From positions 124,001 through 188,000 of the forward strand of contig CANMBD010000002.1 of the NCBI GenBank assembly GCA_947495985.1: a stretch of DNA of 64,000 nt. The letters run 5' to 3'. The notes beneath the pieces are model-generated. The model did no database searches. It was given only the letters and a program-made list of their open reading frames with translations, and was not told the origin of the DNA. The stretch comes from an uncultured Sphingomonadaceae bacterium (GTDB lineage Bacteria; Pseudomonadota; Alphaproteobacteria; Sphingomonadales; Sphingomonadaceae). A program made the position numbers and the translations under genes. Below, piece by piece: positions 9,917-18,499 of the stretch (the stretch's first letter is position 1; every line of letters begins with the position of its first letter).

Positions 9917-10441
9917 ATGATCGCCAATGAAGAAACATTGCGCCATTTAATGGTCAAGGCGCAGGGCGGCGACAAGCAATGCTATGCCAGTCTGCTGACC
10001 GAGTGCGAAAAATGGCTGCGGCGCTATTATGCGCGCAAGATCAATCCGGCGGAAGTCGATGACCTGGTGCAGGAAACGTTGATCTCGCTGCACAAAAAAC
10101 GGTCCAGCTATGATCCTACCAAGGCGTTTCTTCCCTGGCTTGCCGCCATCGGGCGCTATCGCTGGATTGACGGATTGCGCAAAATCTATCGCCACGAACA
10201 TGGCGAACTGAATGAAGAACTGGTTGCTGATCCACAAGATGAGGACGTAACCGCCAAGGTGAGCTTGGAACGTTTATTGGGAATGATCCCTGATAAACAG
10301 GCCGATGTTATCGCCATGGTAAAAATTGAGGGACTAAGCATTGCCGAAGCCGCGGCAAAAACCGGCCAGTCGGAATCACTGGTGAAAGTAAATATCCATC
10401 GGGGGCTCAAGAAAATGAGCGCCCTTATCGAGAGTGAATGA
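9917..10441 (+). CDS. sigF: ECF sigma factor, SigF-like
   Basis: The 174-residue protein carries region 2 (about residues 20-85: LLTECEKWLRRYYARKINPAEVDDLVQETL, then PWLAAIGRYRWIDGLRK) and region 4 (about 115-170, with the helix-turn-helix GLSIAEAAAKTGQSESLVKVNIHRGLKKM). A GCGGGAG site precedes the ATG. The adjacent DUF1109 gene and the upstream promoter identify it as the SigF type linked to metal stress. It probably directs transcription from the GTAACC-N16-CGAA site at 7347 and so activates its own operon. In Caulobacter the pathway responds to heavy metals such as chromate, cadmium and copper. Confidence 0.9.
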   Translation: MIANEETLRHLMVKAQGGDKQCYASLLTECEKWLRRYYARKINPAEVDDLVQETLISLHKKRSSYDPTKAFLPWLAAIGRYRWIDGLRKIYRHEHGELNEELVADPQDEDVTAKVSLERLLGMIPDKQADVIAMVKIEGLSIAEAAAKTGQSESLVKVNIHRGLKKMSALIESE

Positions 10442-10442
10442 C

Positions 10443-11084
10443 ATGAGTGAAGTAGCAAATAGTCTGATCGATGATCTGGTCGATGATCTTGCCCCGGTCC
10501 GTACCCTGAAACCTTCAGGTGGTATGGCGGTGACAGCGATCCTGATGTTGGCCGTCTCTTCCAGTGTCGCTTTCTTTTTGGGCGTACGCGGTGATTTGGC
10601 GATGGGCATGGCGCATCAGATGTTCTTCCTGCGCAGCGGCGTGCTCTTGATGCTTGGTATTGCAACGGCTTTTGCAGCGGCCAATATGGCTCGACCCGGT
10701 GTTGGCAATCTCAATCGCGGTTGGATTTGGGCGCTGGTTACGGCTGCTCTATTCCCGCTGACAGCGGCTATCATGAGCGCGATCAACATGCCGCCAGTAG
10801 AAGCGTTGCGACCCACTGAAGGTCTGCGCTGCCTGACGGTCAGCATGATGTCAGCTTTGGTCATAGGCGGCGGTCTGACCACCTGGCTGCGTCAAGGTGC
10901 GCCAACCTCTCCGGAACGTGCTGGCTGGCTGGTCGGCATCGCATCCGGCGCTCTGGGAGCAGCCGCTTATAATATTTTCTGCCCGTTTAACGACATTTAC
11001 TATATCGGATTGTGGTTCACCCTGCCGGTACTGGTCAGTGCTCTGGTCGGAAGATTTATAGTACCGCATCTTATCCGCTGGTAA
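10443..11084 (+). CDS. nrsF: NrsF-like anti-sigma factor (DUF1109)
   Basis: The product has 213 residues. A soluble N-terminus of about 30 residues (MSEVANSLIDDLVDDLAPVRTL) is followed by six hydrophobic helices, the DUF1109 layout. NrsF holds SigF at the membrane until a metal or oxidative signal releases it, and two conserved cysteines are thought to sense the signal. Here cysteines occur in GLRCLT (near residue 123) and IFCPFND (near residue 182). The ATG at 10443 lies one base after the sigF stop. A GTG at 10434 would overlap sigF and add three residues. It is the last gene before the terminator at 11108. Confidence 0.88.
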   Translation: MSEVANSLIDDLVDDLAPVRTLKPSGGMAVTAILMLAVSSSVAFFLGVRGDLAMGMAHQMFFLRSGVLLMLGIATAFAAANMARPGVGNLNRGWIWALVTAALFPLTAAIMSAINMPPVEALRPTEGLRCLTVSMMSALVIGGGLTTWLRQGAPTSPERAGWLVGIASGALGAAAYNIFCPFNDIYYIGLWFTLPVLVSALVGRFIVPHLIRW

Positions 11085-11107
11085 TTTCCGGCAGGCATAA
11101 CCATATA

Positions 11108-11141
11108 AAAGGCGGCGGTCAGCGATGATCAGCCGCCTTTC
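11108..11141 (+). terminator. Rho-independent terminator of the buf-sigF-nrsF operon
   Basis: AAAGGCGGC (11108-11116) pairs with GCCGCCTTT (11132-11140) around a 15-base loop and is followed by CT. It ends 23 bases after the nrsF stop. It separates the metal-stress operon from sppA. Confidence 0.75.
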
Positions 11142-11159
11142 TTGTGGAGAATGACGATA

Positions 11160-13046
11160 ATGCAGTTTGCCCGTGCAGCTTGGAAATTTCTGGTAGCGAT
11201 CAAAGACGCTTTGGTCCTGATCGCAATGTTGCTGTTCTTCGCTGTCCTTTATGCGGCTCTTTCGGTCCGCCCCAATGTGGCAGCAATTAATGACGGCGCA
11301 TTACTGCTCGATTTCAATGGCGTCATTGTCGAACAACCTGCACAGCAGGGTTTTACCGCCATGTTCACGAATAACGAGAATACCGTACGCGAATATCGGT
11401 TGCGGGATGTGGTCCGCGCCATTGATGCGGCGGCAGAGGATGACCGGGTGAAAGCTGTGGTTCTTGACCTCAGCACTTTCATGGGCGCCGGACAAACCAG
11501 TCTCAATGCCGTGGGCGAAGCGCTCGCGCAGGTCAAACAGGCCGAAAAACCAATTTATGCCTATGCCAATTTCTACAGCGATGACAGTTATCAACTGGCG
11601 GCCCATGCCGATGAAATCTGGATGGATCCGATGGGCGGCATTGTCTTTGCCGGCCCTGGCGGCAATCGGCTCTATTATAAGAACCTGATTGATCAGCTTG
11701 GCATCACCGCGAATATTTACCGTGTCGGAACCTATAAGAGCGCGGTCGAACCCTATATGCGCGCCGATCAGTCGCCTGAGGCCAAGGAAGCATCGGCCGC
11801 ACTCTATTCAGTTCTCTGGGACAGCTGGCTAGGGGAAGTGAAAAAGGCGCGTCCACAAGCGGTGATTGAACCTTATGCCAATGATCCGGCAACGCTTATC
11901 AAGATCGCCGGAGGCGACTATACCAAGATCGCGGTTGAGCAAAAACTGGTCGATAAAATTGGCGACCGGGTTGCCTTTGGTCGCTATGTTGCTGAAAAAG
12001 TCGGCGAAGATACAAAACCGTCGCCGGACAGTTTCAAAAGCATTGATTATGACAATTTCGTCGCCGCCAATCCTGAAGGAAGCAGCGGTGATGCGATTGG
12101 TGTCATCACCGTCGCCGGAGAAATTGTCAGCGGCAACGCTGGGCCCGGTATTGCCGCCAGTGGCCGGATTGCCGAACAGATTTACAAGGCGCTCGAAGAA
12201 AAGCAGATCAAGGCGCTCGTTGTACGGGTAAACTCGCCTGGAGGATCGGCCTTTGCCAGCGAAGAAATCCGGTTAGCACTTGCCGACATCAAGAAAGCCG
12301 AGATTCCCATTATTATCTCCATGGGGGATGTCGCGGCCAGCGGCGGCTATTGGATTGCCGCGGCAGGCGATCATATCATGGCCGAGCCGGATACGATTAC
12401 CGGATCCATTGGTGTCTTTGCCGTCTTGCCTAGTTTTGAAAAAGCCCTGGGTAAATGGGGCGTTACCGCTGATGGCGTGCAGACGACACCCCTGTCCGGT
12501 GAACCGGATTTTGTTGGTGGTTTCAGCGAAGATCTCAATACCGTCCTGCAATCGGGGGTCGAGCATAGCTATGAGGATTTCCTCAGCCTCGTCGGAAAGG
12601 CACGCGGCAAGACCAATGCCGAGGTTGATACTATCGGTCAGGGCCGCGTCTGGGACGGCGGTACCGCCCGGCAGCTGGGACTGGTCGACAGTTTTGGCGG
12701 CATGAAAGAAGCACTGGCCGAAGCAGCGAAACGCGCGGGGCTTGAAGAAGGCGACTATCATGCAAAATATCTTGAGGAGACACCAGCGTTCAAATGGCTT
12801 CCGCTCGGCGGAACGCCTTTTGGGGAGGCCAAAGCCACGCCGGTAACCGGCATGGTCGGTTGGATCGCGCGGCAGCAAAAGGCAAGCTTTGCTCAAGCGT
12901 TGCAGACTGCCCGCGGTTTGATGGCTCGCGAAGATGTACAGGCATTATGCTTGGAATGCGTCGGAACCAGCCCAAGGCTGCATAGCAGCACACCTGCCCT
13001 TTTCGATCTCCTCAGAAGCTATTCACTGTCCTCGGCACCGCGATAA
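11160..13046 (+). CDS. sppA: Signal peptide peptidase SppA, long (67K) form
   Basis: The 628-residue protein degrades cleaved signal peptides in the inner membrane. An N-terminal membrane anchor (about residues 15-35) precedes two repeated S49 domains. The catalytic Lys is in GTYKSAVEPY (residue 193), in the first domain. The catalytic Ser is in DVAASGGYWIAA (residue 394), in the second. This is the split dyad seen in the E. coli enzyme. The ATG at 11160 was chosen because a GGAGA site lies 9 bases upstream; ATG 11151 is too close to it. The last 28 bases overlap the convergent TRIC-like gene. Confidence 0.95.
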   Translation: MQFARAAWKFLVAIKDALVLIAMLLFFAVLYAALSVRPNVAAINDGALLLDFNGVIVEQPAQQGFTAMFTNNENTVREYRLRDVVRAIDAAAEDDRVKAVVLDLSTFMGAGQTSLNAVGEALAQVKQAEKPIYAYANFYSDDSYQLAAHADEIWMDPMGGIVFAGPGGNRLYYKNLIDQLGITANIYRVGTYKSAVEPYMRADQSPEAKEASAALYSVLWDSWLGEVKKARPQAVIEPYANDPATLIKIAGGDYTKIAVEQKLVDKIGDRVAFGRYVAEKVGEDTKPSPDSFKSIDYDNFVAANPEGSSGDAIGVITVAGEIVSGNAGPGIAASGRIAEQIYKALEEKQIKALVVRVNSPGGSAFASEEIRLALADIKKAEIPIIISMGDVAASGGYWIAAAGDHIMAEPDTITGSIGVFAVLPSFEKALGKWGVTADGVQTTPLSGEPDFVGGFSEDLNTVLQSGVEHSYEDFLSLVGKARGKTNAEVDTIGQGRVWDGGTARQLGLVDSFGGMKEALAEAAKRAGLEEGDYHAKYLEETPAFKWLPLGGTPFGEAKATPVTGMVGWIARQQKASFAQALQTARGLMAREDVQALCLECVGTSPRLHSSTPALFDLLRSYSLSSAPR

Positions 13047-13651
13047 GTCGGCAAAGACAGCCCTTTAACAATCGCTAACGCCCGCAAAGCGAAGCCGGCG
13101 ACAAAGGCGATGAGGGCCGCGGCAATTCCGGGCATCCCGGTCTGCGCCAGCCCGACAAAGGCAAAGGCCGATAGAGCGCCGGCTGTGACATAAAGTTCTG
13201 GCCGGATTATGATCGACGGTTCGCCGGCAATCAGATCGCGAATGACGCCGCCGACGCTAGCGGTGATGATACCCATGATCGCGGCGGGTACCGGATCAAT
13301 GCCAAGTTGTAGCGCCTTGGCTGCACCGAAGACGGAATAAGCCGCGAGGCCAATCGCATCAAACCAGTCCACCGCCGCTGGACGCCATATCCGAACCGGT
13401 GTGATCCACACGACCAGCGCAATGGCCAGACACAAGATCGGCACGCGGCTGTCCTGTACCCAGAACACCGGCGCCCCGATCAGCAGGTCGCGTACGGTAC
13501 CGCCGCCGACACCGGTAACAAGCGCGAAAAACGCAAAGGTAATCAAAGTCTGCCCGTTGCGCGCGGCAACCAGAGCACCCGATATCGCGAAGACCGCAAT
13601 GCCGAACAGGTCAAGCCAGCCCAGCGCGTTGTAAAGGACCGCGCTATTCAA
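13019..13651 (-). CDS. Trimeric intracellular cation channel family protein (UPF0126/YadS-like)
   Basis: The protein has 210 residues and about seven membrane helices. It has the internal duplication typical of the family: VTGVGGGTVRDLLIG in the first half and ITASVGGVIRDLIAGE in the second. These GG-x-x-RD motifs line the pore in prokaryotic TRIC channels, which conduct potassium and other monovalent cations. Some members have been discussed as glycine transporters. The gene overlaps the upstream PepSY gene by 4 bases, so the two are co-translated. Confidence 0.92.
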   Translation of the reverse strand: MNSAVLYNALGWLDLFGIAVFAISGALVAARNGQTLITFAFFALVTGVGGGTVRDLLIGAPVFWVQDSRVPILCLAIALVVWITPVRIWRPAAVDWFDAIGLAAYSVFGAAKALQLGIDPVPAAIMGIITASVGGVIRDLIAGEPSIIIRPELYVTAGALSAFAFVGLAQTGMPGIAAALIAFVAGFALRALAIVKGLSLPTYRGAEDSE

Positions 13652-14325
13652 ATGCTTTTCCGTCTTTTGCGGGCACCACGCGTGAACAGCAGCACGAAGC
13701 CCAGCATCGAACCAAACAGGGCCAGCGCAGCCGACCCGATCAGGATCGGATGACTGGTATCCTCACGGGTTTGCAAATCCATGATGTGCAAGCCCCACAT
13801 GAAATCGAACACCCGCCAGAATTGCGTGCGGACTGCGAGCAATTCACCGGTATCCGCATCGATATAGAAACGTGCGTCATCCTCAAAAATGACCTGCCAC
13901 GACGGGCGATCCCGTCGCAAATCAGAGGGCGCCGCATCCGCAGCGAAACGCTGCACCGACATGATCGCGCTATCATCGGAACGCGCCGCAATGGCCAGCG
14001 CACTGGCATCGGCAGCGGCGATAGGTGGCAGCAATTTTCCGGTGGCAGCATCGGCCCGCCTTTTGCCGCCATCGGCATAGTTGATCACCCAAAAGGGCCC
14101 TTGTGCATTTTGCTGCAACGTCAAGTTCCGGGCTTGCCGCCCTTCCAAGACAGGAGCCACGGGCATGATCGGGTCAAGCGCTGGCTGCTCGCTGCGCAAA
14201 TGATTGCCGCGCACGGTTTCAATCGGCTGCGACACCATCAACAGACCAGAGGCGGTCCATAATATGATCGGCACGCCGATCAGCCAGCCGAGCCAGATAT
14301 GCCAGCGATAGAATCTTCCGTGCAT
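13648..14325 (-). CDS. PepSY-domain membrane protein
   Basis: The product has 225 residues. One membrane helix lies near the start (HIWLGWLIGVPIILWTASGL, about 9-28) and one near the end (about 192-214, before a basic tail RKRRKS). The region between them carries PepSY-like strands, including ARFYIDADTGELLAVR near residue 148. Such proteins occur with siderophore or iron uptake genes and with redox membrane modules, where they are thought to act as ferric reductase partners or peptidase inhibitors. No partner is adjacent here except the TRIC-like gene that it overlaps. Function is not determined. Confidence 0.8.
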   Translation of the reverse strand: MHGRFYRWHIWLGWLIGVPIILWTASGLLMVSQPIETVRGNHLRSEQPALDPIMPVAPVLEGRQARNLTLQQNAQGPFWVINYADGGKRRADAATGKLLPPIAAADASALAIAARSDDSAIMSVQRFAADAAPSDLRRDRPSWQVIFEDDARFYIDADTGELLAVRTQFWRVFDFMWGLHIMDLQTREDTSHPILIGSAALALFGSMLGFVLLFTRGARKRRKSI

Positions 14326-14328
14326 CGG

Positions 14329-15663
14329 CTATTCGCTGGCTAGCAGCGCGCCGATCTGACGCGCGCCGGCTATGGCTTTATGGTCCTCATAGCGATCGGC
14401 AATGACCTGCATTCCGACCGGCAGCCCATCGACTTGCCCGATGGGCAGAACCGTCGCCGGCAATCCCGGAAATGTTACCAGCCCAGACCATGCCAATTGT
14501 TCAGCAGCGGGATGATCGACACCATCAATCGACAGCGTCCGATCCTTCATCGGTCGGGTATCGTGGGGAAAGGCCGGCATGCTGGATGGCGGAGCGATCA
14601 CATAGTCATATTCCGCAAATAAATCCCGCCAACGCCGCTGGTTGCGGGCCTGTGCATCAAGCAGACCGAACCAATCGGCGGCCGTCACAACTGTCCCATC
14701 GGGCCGCGGCGCCCCGGCTGTCATAATGACGTTGAGCATATGCAGATAATCGCGATGCTGCTGTTCCAGGTCCGGCAGCAATATGGTGGAGCGCGCCACC
14801 TCTACCCCGCTATCCTCCAGGCGGGTGACGACAGCTTCCATACAATGTCGCATACCCTCCCCAATGGTTACACAGGGATGGTCGGCGAGCAGCAATATGC
14901 GCGTCTCGCCCAAGGATTTCGAATGCTTGGGCAGGGGCCGGTCCAGCGTCAGTTCGAACAGAAGCTCCAGATCATCAGCATTGCGGGCCAGCGGTCCGAC
15001 CACGGAAAGCGGCCGAAAAGCCCCCTCCTGAAAACCCGGCATGAAATGGCCTTCGCCGCTCACCACACCATAGGTTGGCTTGTGCCCCCAGATACCGCAA
15101 TAATGGGCGGGGACGCGGATCGAACCGCCAATGTCCGAACCATATTCCACTGCTACCATCCCGCTCGCCACAGCAGCGGCACCGCCTCCGGATGACCCGC
15201 CGGGCGAGCGGCCCAGATCATGGGGATTGCTGGTGCGCCCATAGATAGGATTTTCGGAAAACATATCGGCCAGCATGGGCGGGACGTTGGTTTTTCCAAG
15301 GATGACGGCACCTGCGGCTTTGAGGCGCTGGACCACCATGGCATCTGTATCGGCAATATTGCCAGCGGCCGCTTCGATGCCCCAACTGGTCGGCAGTCCG
15401 GCAATGTTAAAGCTTTCCTTGACCGTCATCGGAACGCCCAGCAATGGGCTTTGGTCGCCGTTTGCGAGCCGGGCATCAGCATCGTGTGCAGCTTGCCGGG
15501 CGCGCTCAAAATCGCGCACCACAACCGCATTTATCGGACCATCCCGTTCTTCAATGCGGTTGATCGCAGCCTCCGCCGCTTCGACTGCCGTCAATTTTCC
15601 TACCGCGATATCGGCTGCCACGTCTATGGCGCCGGGCTGATCTGTAAGGGAAGGGATCGTCAT
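14329..15663 (-). CDS. Amidase (amidase signature family)
   Basis: The 444-residue enzyme has the complete Ser-cisSer-Lys machinery. The Lys is in [10 protein letters not shown] (near residue 81). The serines are in [17 protein letters not shown] and in [12 protein letters not shown] (near residues 155 and 178). A C-terminal block ending in [15 protein letters not shown] sequence completes the fold. It hydrolyses an amide bond; substrate range in this family is wide and cannot be called. The stop codon is 3 bases from the PepSY start, so the amidase, PepSY and TRIC-like genes may be one transcript. Confidence 0.93.
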   Translation of the reverse strand: MTIPSLTDQPGAIDVAADIAVGKLTAVEAAEAAINRIEERDGPINAVVVRDFERARQAAHDADARLANGDQSPLLGVPMTVKESFNIAGLPTSWGIEAAAGNIADTDAMVVQRLKAAGAVILGKTNVPPMLADMFSENPIYGRTSNPHDLGRSPGGSSGGGAAAVASGMVAVEYGSDIGGSIRVPAHYCGIWGHKPTYGVVSGEGHFMPGFQEGAFRPLSVVGPLARNADDLELLFELTLDRPLPKHSKSLGETRILLLADHPCVTIGEGMRHCMEAVVTRLEDSGVEVARSTILLPDLEQQHRDYLHMLNVIMTAGAPRPDGTVVTAADWFGLLDAQARNQRRWRDLFAEYDYVIAPPSSMPAFPHDTRPMKDRTLSIDGVDHPAAEQLAWSGLVTFPGLPATVLPIGQVDGLPVGMQVIADRYEDHKAIAGARQIGALLASE

Positions 15664-15714
15664 ATTTTCTCTCTCCGCTACAGCATATGCGCCGATAATA
15701 TTGGTGCCGTCAAA

Positions 15715-17124
15715 TCACATGTGGATCGGCTTGCCCTGCACCGCCATCGCTGCCTCTTTTACCGCTTCGCTGTGTGTAGGATGGGCGTGACAGGTATAGG
15801 CGATATCCTCGCTGGTCGTGCCAAATTCCATCGCTTGTGTGACTTGCGCAACAAGGGTTCCGGCCAGTGATGAAATGATATGGGCGCCGAGCACACGGTC
15901 GGTTTCCGCATCCGCGATGACCTTTACATAGCCATCGGTATCGCGGTTGGTCTTCGCGCGGCTATTGCCTGCAAAGGGGAATTTGCCGACCTTGTAGGCG
16001 ACACCGCTTTCCTTGACCTCTTCCTCGGTCTTACCAATGCTGGCAATTTCTGGATAAGTATAGACCACACCTGGGATCAGATCATGGTTCACGATACCTT
16101 GCTGACCCGCGACAAATTCGGCTGCTGCGATGCCTTCATCCTCGGCCTTATGCGCGAGCATCGGTCCGGGGGTGACATCACCGATAGCGTAGACGCCTTT
16201 GACGGCTGTCTGGAAATCGTGGCCGACTTCAATCTGGCCATGTTTGTTGGTTTCCAGCCCTGCCTTGTCGAGCGCCAGACCATCGGTATTGGGCTTGCGG
16301 CCAATCGCCACCAATACGGCATCTGCTTCGATGATTTCGGCATCACCACCCTTGGCTGGCTCCACCGTCAGGGTCGCTTTTTTGCCTTTGACCGTAACGC
16401 CGGTCACTTTGGTGCCCGTCTTGATGTCAAAGCCCTGTTTCTTGAAAATGCGCGCGGCGTCCTTGCGGATATCGCCATCCATGCCGGGCAGAATCTTATC
16501 GAGATATTCCACCACCGTGACCTTCGCACCAAGCCGCAACCAAACGCTGCCCAGCTCCAGACCGATCACGCCGCCGCCAATGACGACCATATGGTTGGGT
16601 ACTTTCGGCAGTTCGAGCGCACCTGTGCTGTCGACAACGATATGTTTGCTATTGTCGATATCGACGCCCGGCAGCGGGGTGACCGAAGACCCCGTCGCGA
16701 TGATGACATTTTTCGCGGTGACCGTCTTGTTGCCGATCTTGACGCTGTTCGCGCTTTCAAATGCGCCGCGCCCTTTCAGCCATTCGACCTTGTTTTTCTT
16801 GAACAGAAATTCGATACCGCCGGTCAATTCGTCCACCGCTTTGGATTTTTCCGCGTGCATCTGTTTGAGATCCAGTTTCGCGCCGGTCAGCTTGATACCG
16901 AATTTCTCAAGCGCACCCGAATGCGCCTCGTGATAAAGTTCGGACGCATGCAGCATCGCCTTGGAAGGGATGCAGCCGACATTGAGGCAGGTACCGCCCA
17001 ATGTCTCGCGGCTCTCTACACAAGCGGTTTTCAGGCCGAGCTGCGCGGCGCGAATAGCCGCGACATAGCCGCCCGGGCCAGAGCCGATTACCAGAACATC
17101 ATAGTCAAATTCACTGTTAGCCAT
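15715..17124 (-). CDS. lpdA: Dihydrolipoyl dehydrogenase (E3)
   Basis: The 469-residue flavoenzyme reoxidises dihydrolipoyl groups with NAD+. The FAD-binding GSGPGGYVAA is near residue 14. The redox-active disulfide lies in GGTCLNVGCIPSKAML (about residues 43-58). The NAD-binding VIGGGVIGLELG is near residue 182 and the catalytic HAHPTHSE near 447. It is the last gene of the sucA-sucB-lpdA run, so it mainly serves the 2-oxoglutarate dehydrogenase complex, although it may also supply pyruvate dehydrogenase. The 94-base gap to sucB carries a palindromic repeat at 17141-17200. Confidence 0.98.
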   Translation of the reverse strand: MANSEFDYDVLVIGSGPGGYVAAIRAAQLGLKTACVESRETLGGTCLNVGCIPSKAMLHASELYHEAHSGALEKFGIKLTGAKLDLKQMHAEKSKAVDELTGGIEFLFKKNKVEWLKGRGAFESANSVKIGNKTVTAKNVIIATGSSVTPLPGVDIDNSKHIVVDSTGALELPKVPNHMVVIGGGVIGLELGSVWLRLGAKVTVVEYLDKILPGMDGDIRKDAARIFKKQGFDIKTGTKVTGVTVKGKKATLTVEPAKGGDAEIIEADAVLVAIGRKPNTDGLALDKAGLETNKHGQIEVGHDFQTAVKGVYAIGDVTPGPMLAHKAEDEGIAAAEFVAGQQGIVNHDLIPGVVYTYPEIASIGKTEEEVKESGVAYKVGKFPFAGNSRAKTNRDTDGYVKVIADAETDRVLGAHIISSLAGTLVAQVTQAMEFGTTSEDIAYTCHAHPTHSEAVKEAAMAVQGKPIHM

Positions 17125-17140
17125 ATTCTGCCTCTTGGTT

Positions 17141-17200
17141 CGTCATCCCAAACTTGTTTCGAGACCTTATTAGATGCTGAAACAAGTTCAGCATGACGAG
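17141..17200. repeat. Sphingomonad-type palindromic repeat between sucB and lpdA
   Basis: Two inverted halves are visible: CGTCATCCCAAACTTGTTTC at 17141-17160, and a second half at 17173-17200 whose reverse complement begins CGTCATGCTGAACTTG. The second half is itself a hairpin, TGCTGAA (17175-17181), five bases, TTCAGCA (17187-17193). A related copy lies at 60970. Repeats of this sequence are common between genes in sphingomonad genomes and may protect or attenuate the transcript. Confidence 0.7.
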
Positions 17201-17218
17201 TTAGGGTTGTTACCTAGA

Positions 17219-18457
17219 TTACAAATCAATCAAAAGCCGGGTCGGATCTTCAATCGCTTCCTTGATCCGCACCAGGAAGGTCACCGCTTCACGGCCATCG
17301 ATCAGACGGTGGTCATAGCTCAGCGCCAGGTACATCATCGGACGCGCCTCGATCGAGCCATCCGGCATCACCACCGGACGTTGTTCAATCCGGTGCAAAC
17401 CAAGCACCGCCGATTGCGGCGGGTTGATGATCGGGGTGGACATCAGGGAGCCAAATACGCCGCCATTGGAAATGGTGAAAGTACCGCCTTTCATGTCCGC
17501 CATGGTCAGCGTGCCGTCCTTCGCGCGCTTGCCAAAATCGCCGATAGTGTTTTCAACATCGGCAAAGCTCATTGTCTCGGCATTGCGGATGACAGGCACG
17601 ACCAGACCATTGGGCGCGCTCACTGCGACCGAAATATCAACATAATCATGATAGACAATCTCATCGCCATCAATCTGCGCATTCACCGACGGCACGTCTT
17701 TCAATGCGAGACAAGCGGCCTTCGCAAAGAAACCCATGAAGCCCAGCTTCACGCCGTGTTTCTTGGCAAACAGCTCTTTATATTTGCTGCGCGTTTCCAT
17801 CACGGCGGTCATGTCGACATCGTTGAACGTCGTCAGCAGAGCAGCGGTATCTTGCGCTTCTTTCAAACGCTTGGCGACCGTCTGGCGCAGGCGGGTCATC
17901 CGCACGCGTTCTTCATTACGGGTGCCGCCAGCCGCCGGTGCCGTGGTCGGAACCTCGGCGCCTTTTGCCGTGCCCTTCTCAACCAACGGCGCCTCGGCAC
18001 CGGTTTTCACATATTGCTCGACATCATCTTTGGTTAGGCGGCCATCTTTGCCGGTGCCTTTAATCTTGCTGGGGTCGACGCCATGCTCAAGCACCAGACG
18101 GCGGACCGCTGGGGACAATGTGATCGACGATGCGGGGTCTTCATCCGCTGCTGGCTCAGTCTTGGCTGCTGCTGGGGCCGATGCCGGGGCGGCTTTGGCC
18201 GAAGATGCAGCAGCGCCACTGCCCGCTTCAATCTTCGCGATAATCGCGCCGACTTCCACCGTGTCACCCACTGCAACAAGATGCTCGCCCAGCGTTCCCG
18301 CTTCGGGCGCAGGCACTTCCAAAGCAACCTTGTCCGTTTCCAGGCTCGCAATCGGCTCGTCTGCATCGACCGCATCACCCGGCTGCTTGAGCCATTCGCC
18401 CAAGGTCGCTTCGGTAATCGATTCGCCCAATACGGGGACTTTTACATCTGTTGCCAT
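17219..18457 (-). CDS. sucB: Dihydrolipoyllysine-residue succinyltransferase (E2 of 2-oxoglutarate dehydrogenase)
   Basis: The 412-residue core enzyme transfers the succinyl group to CoA. Domains in order: one lipoyl domain with the lipoylated Lys in [12 protein letters not shown] (residue about 44), an Ala/Pro-rich linker (about 83-110), the E3/E1-binding domain with [18 protein letters not shown] (about 124-142), a second linker, and the catalytic domain ending in [17 protein letters not shown] with the active-site His. It is encoded directly after sucA with a 42-base gap. Confidence 0.98.
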   Translation of the reverse strand: MATDVKVPVLGESITEATLGEWLKQPGDAVDADEPIASLETDKVALEVPAPEAGTLGEHLVAVGDTVEVGAIIAKIEAGSGAAASSAKAAPASAPAAAKTEPAADEDPASSITLSPAVRRLVLEHGVDPSKIKGTGKDGRLTKDDVEQYVKTGAEAPLVEKGTAKGAEVPTTAPAAGGTRNEERVRMTRLRQTVAKRLKEAQDTAALLTTFNDVDMTAVMETRSKYKELFAKKHGVKLGFMGFFAKAACLALKDVPSVNAQIDGDEIVYHDYVDISVAVSAPNGLVVPVIRNAETMSFADVENTIGDFGKRAKDGTLTMADMKGGTFTISNGGVFGSLMSTPIINPPQSAVLGLHRIEQRPVVMPDGSIEARPMMYLALSYDHRLIDGREAVTFLVRIKEAIEDPTRLLIDL

Positions 18458-18499
18458 AGTCTTATGCTCACTTTCATCGGCGGAATTTTCCGCTCATAA

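Noticed and set aside
15880..17196. Plus-strand frame of 438 codons opposite lpdA
   Set aside because: Antisense shadow of a certain gene with no recognisable domain.
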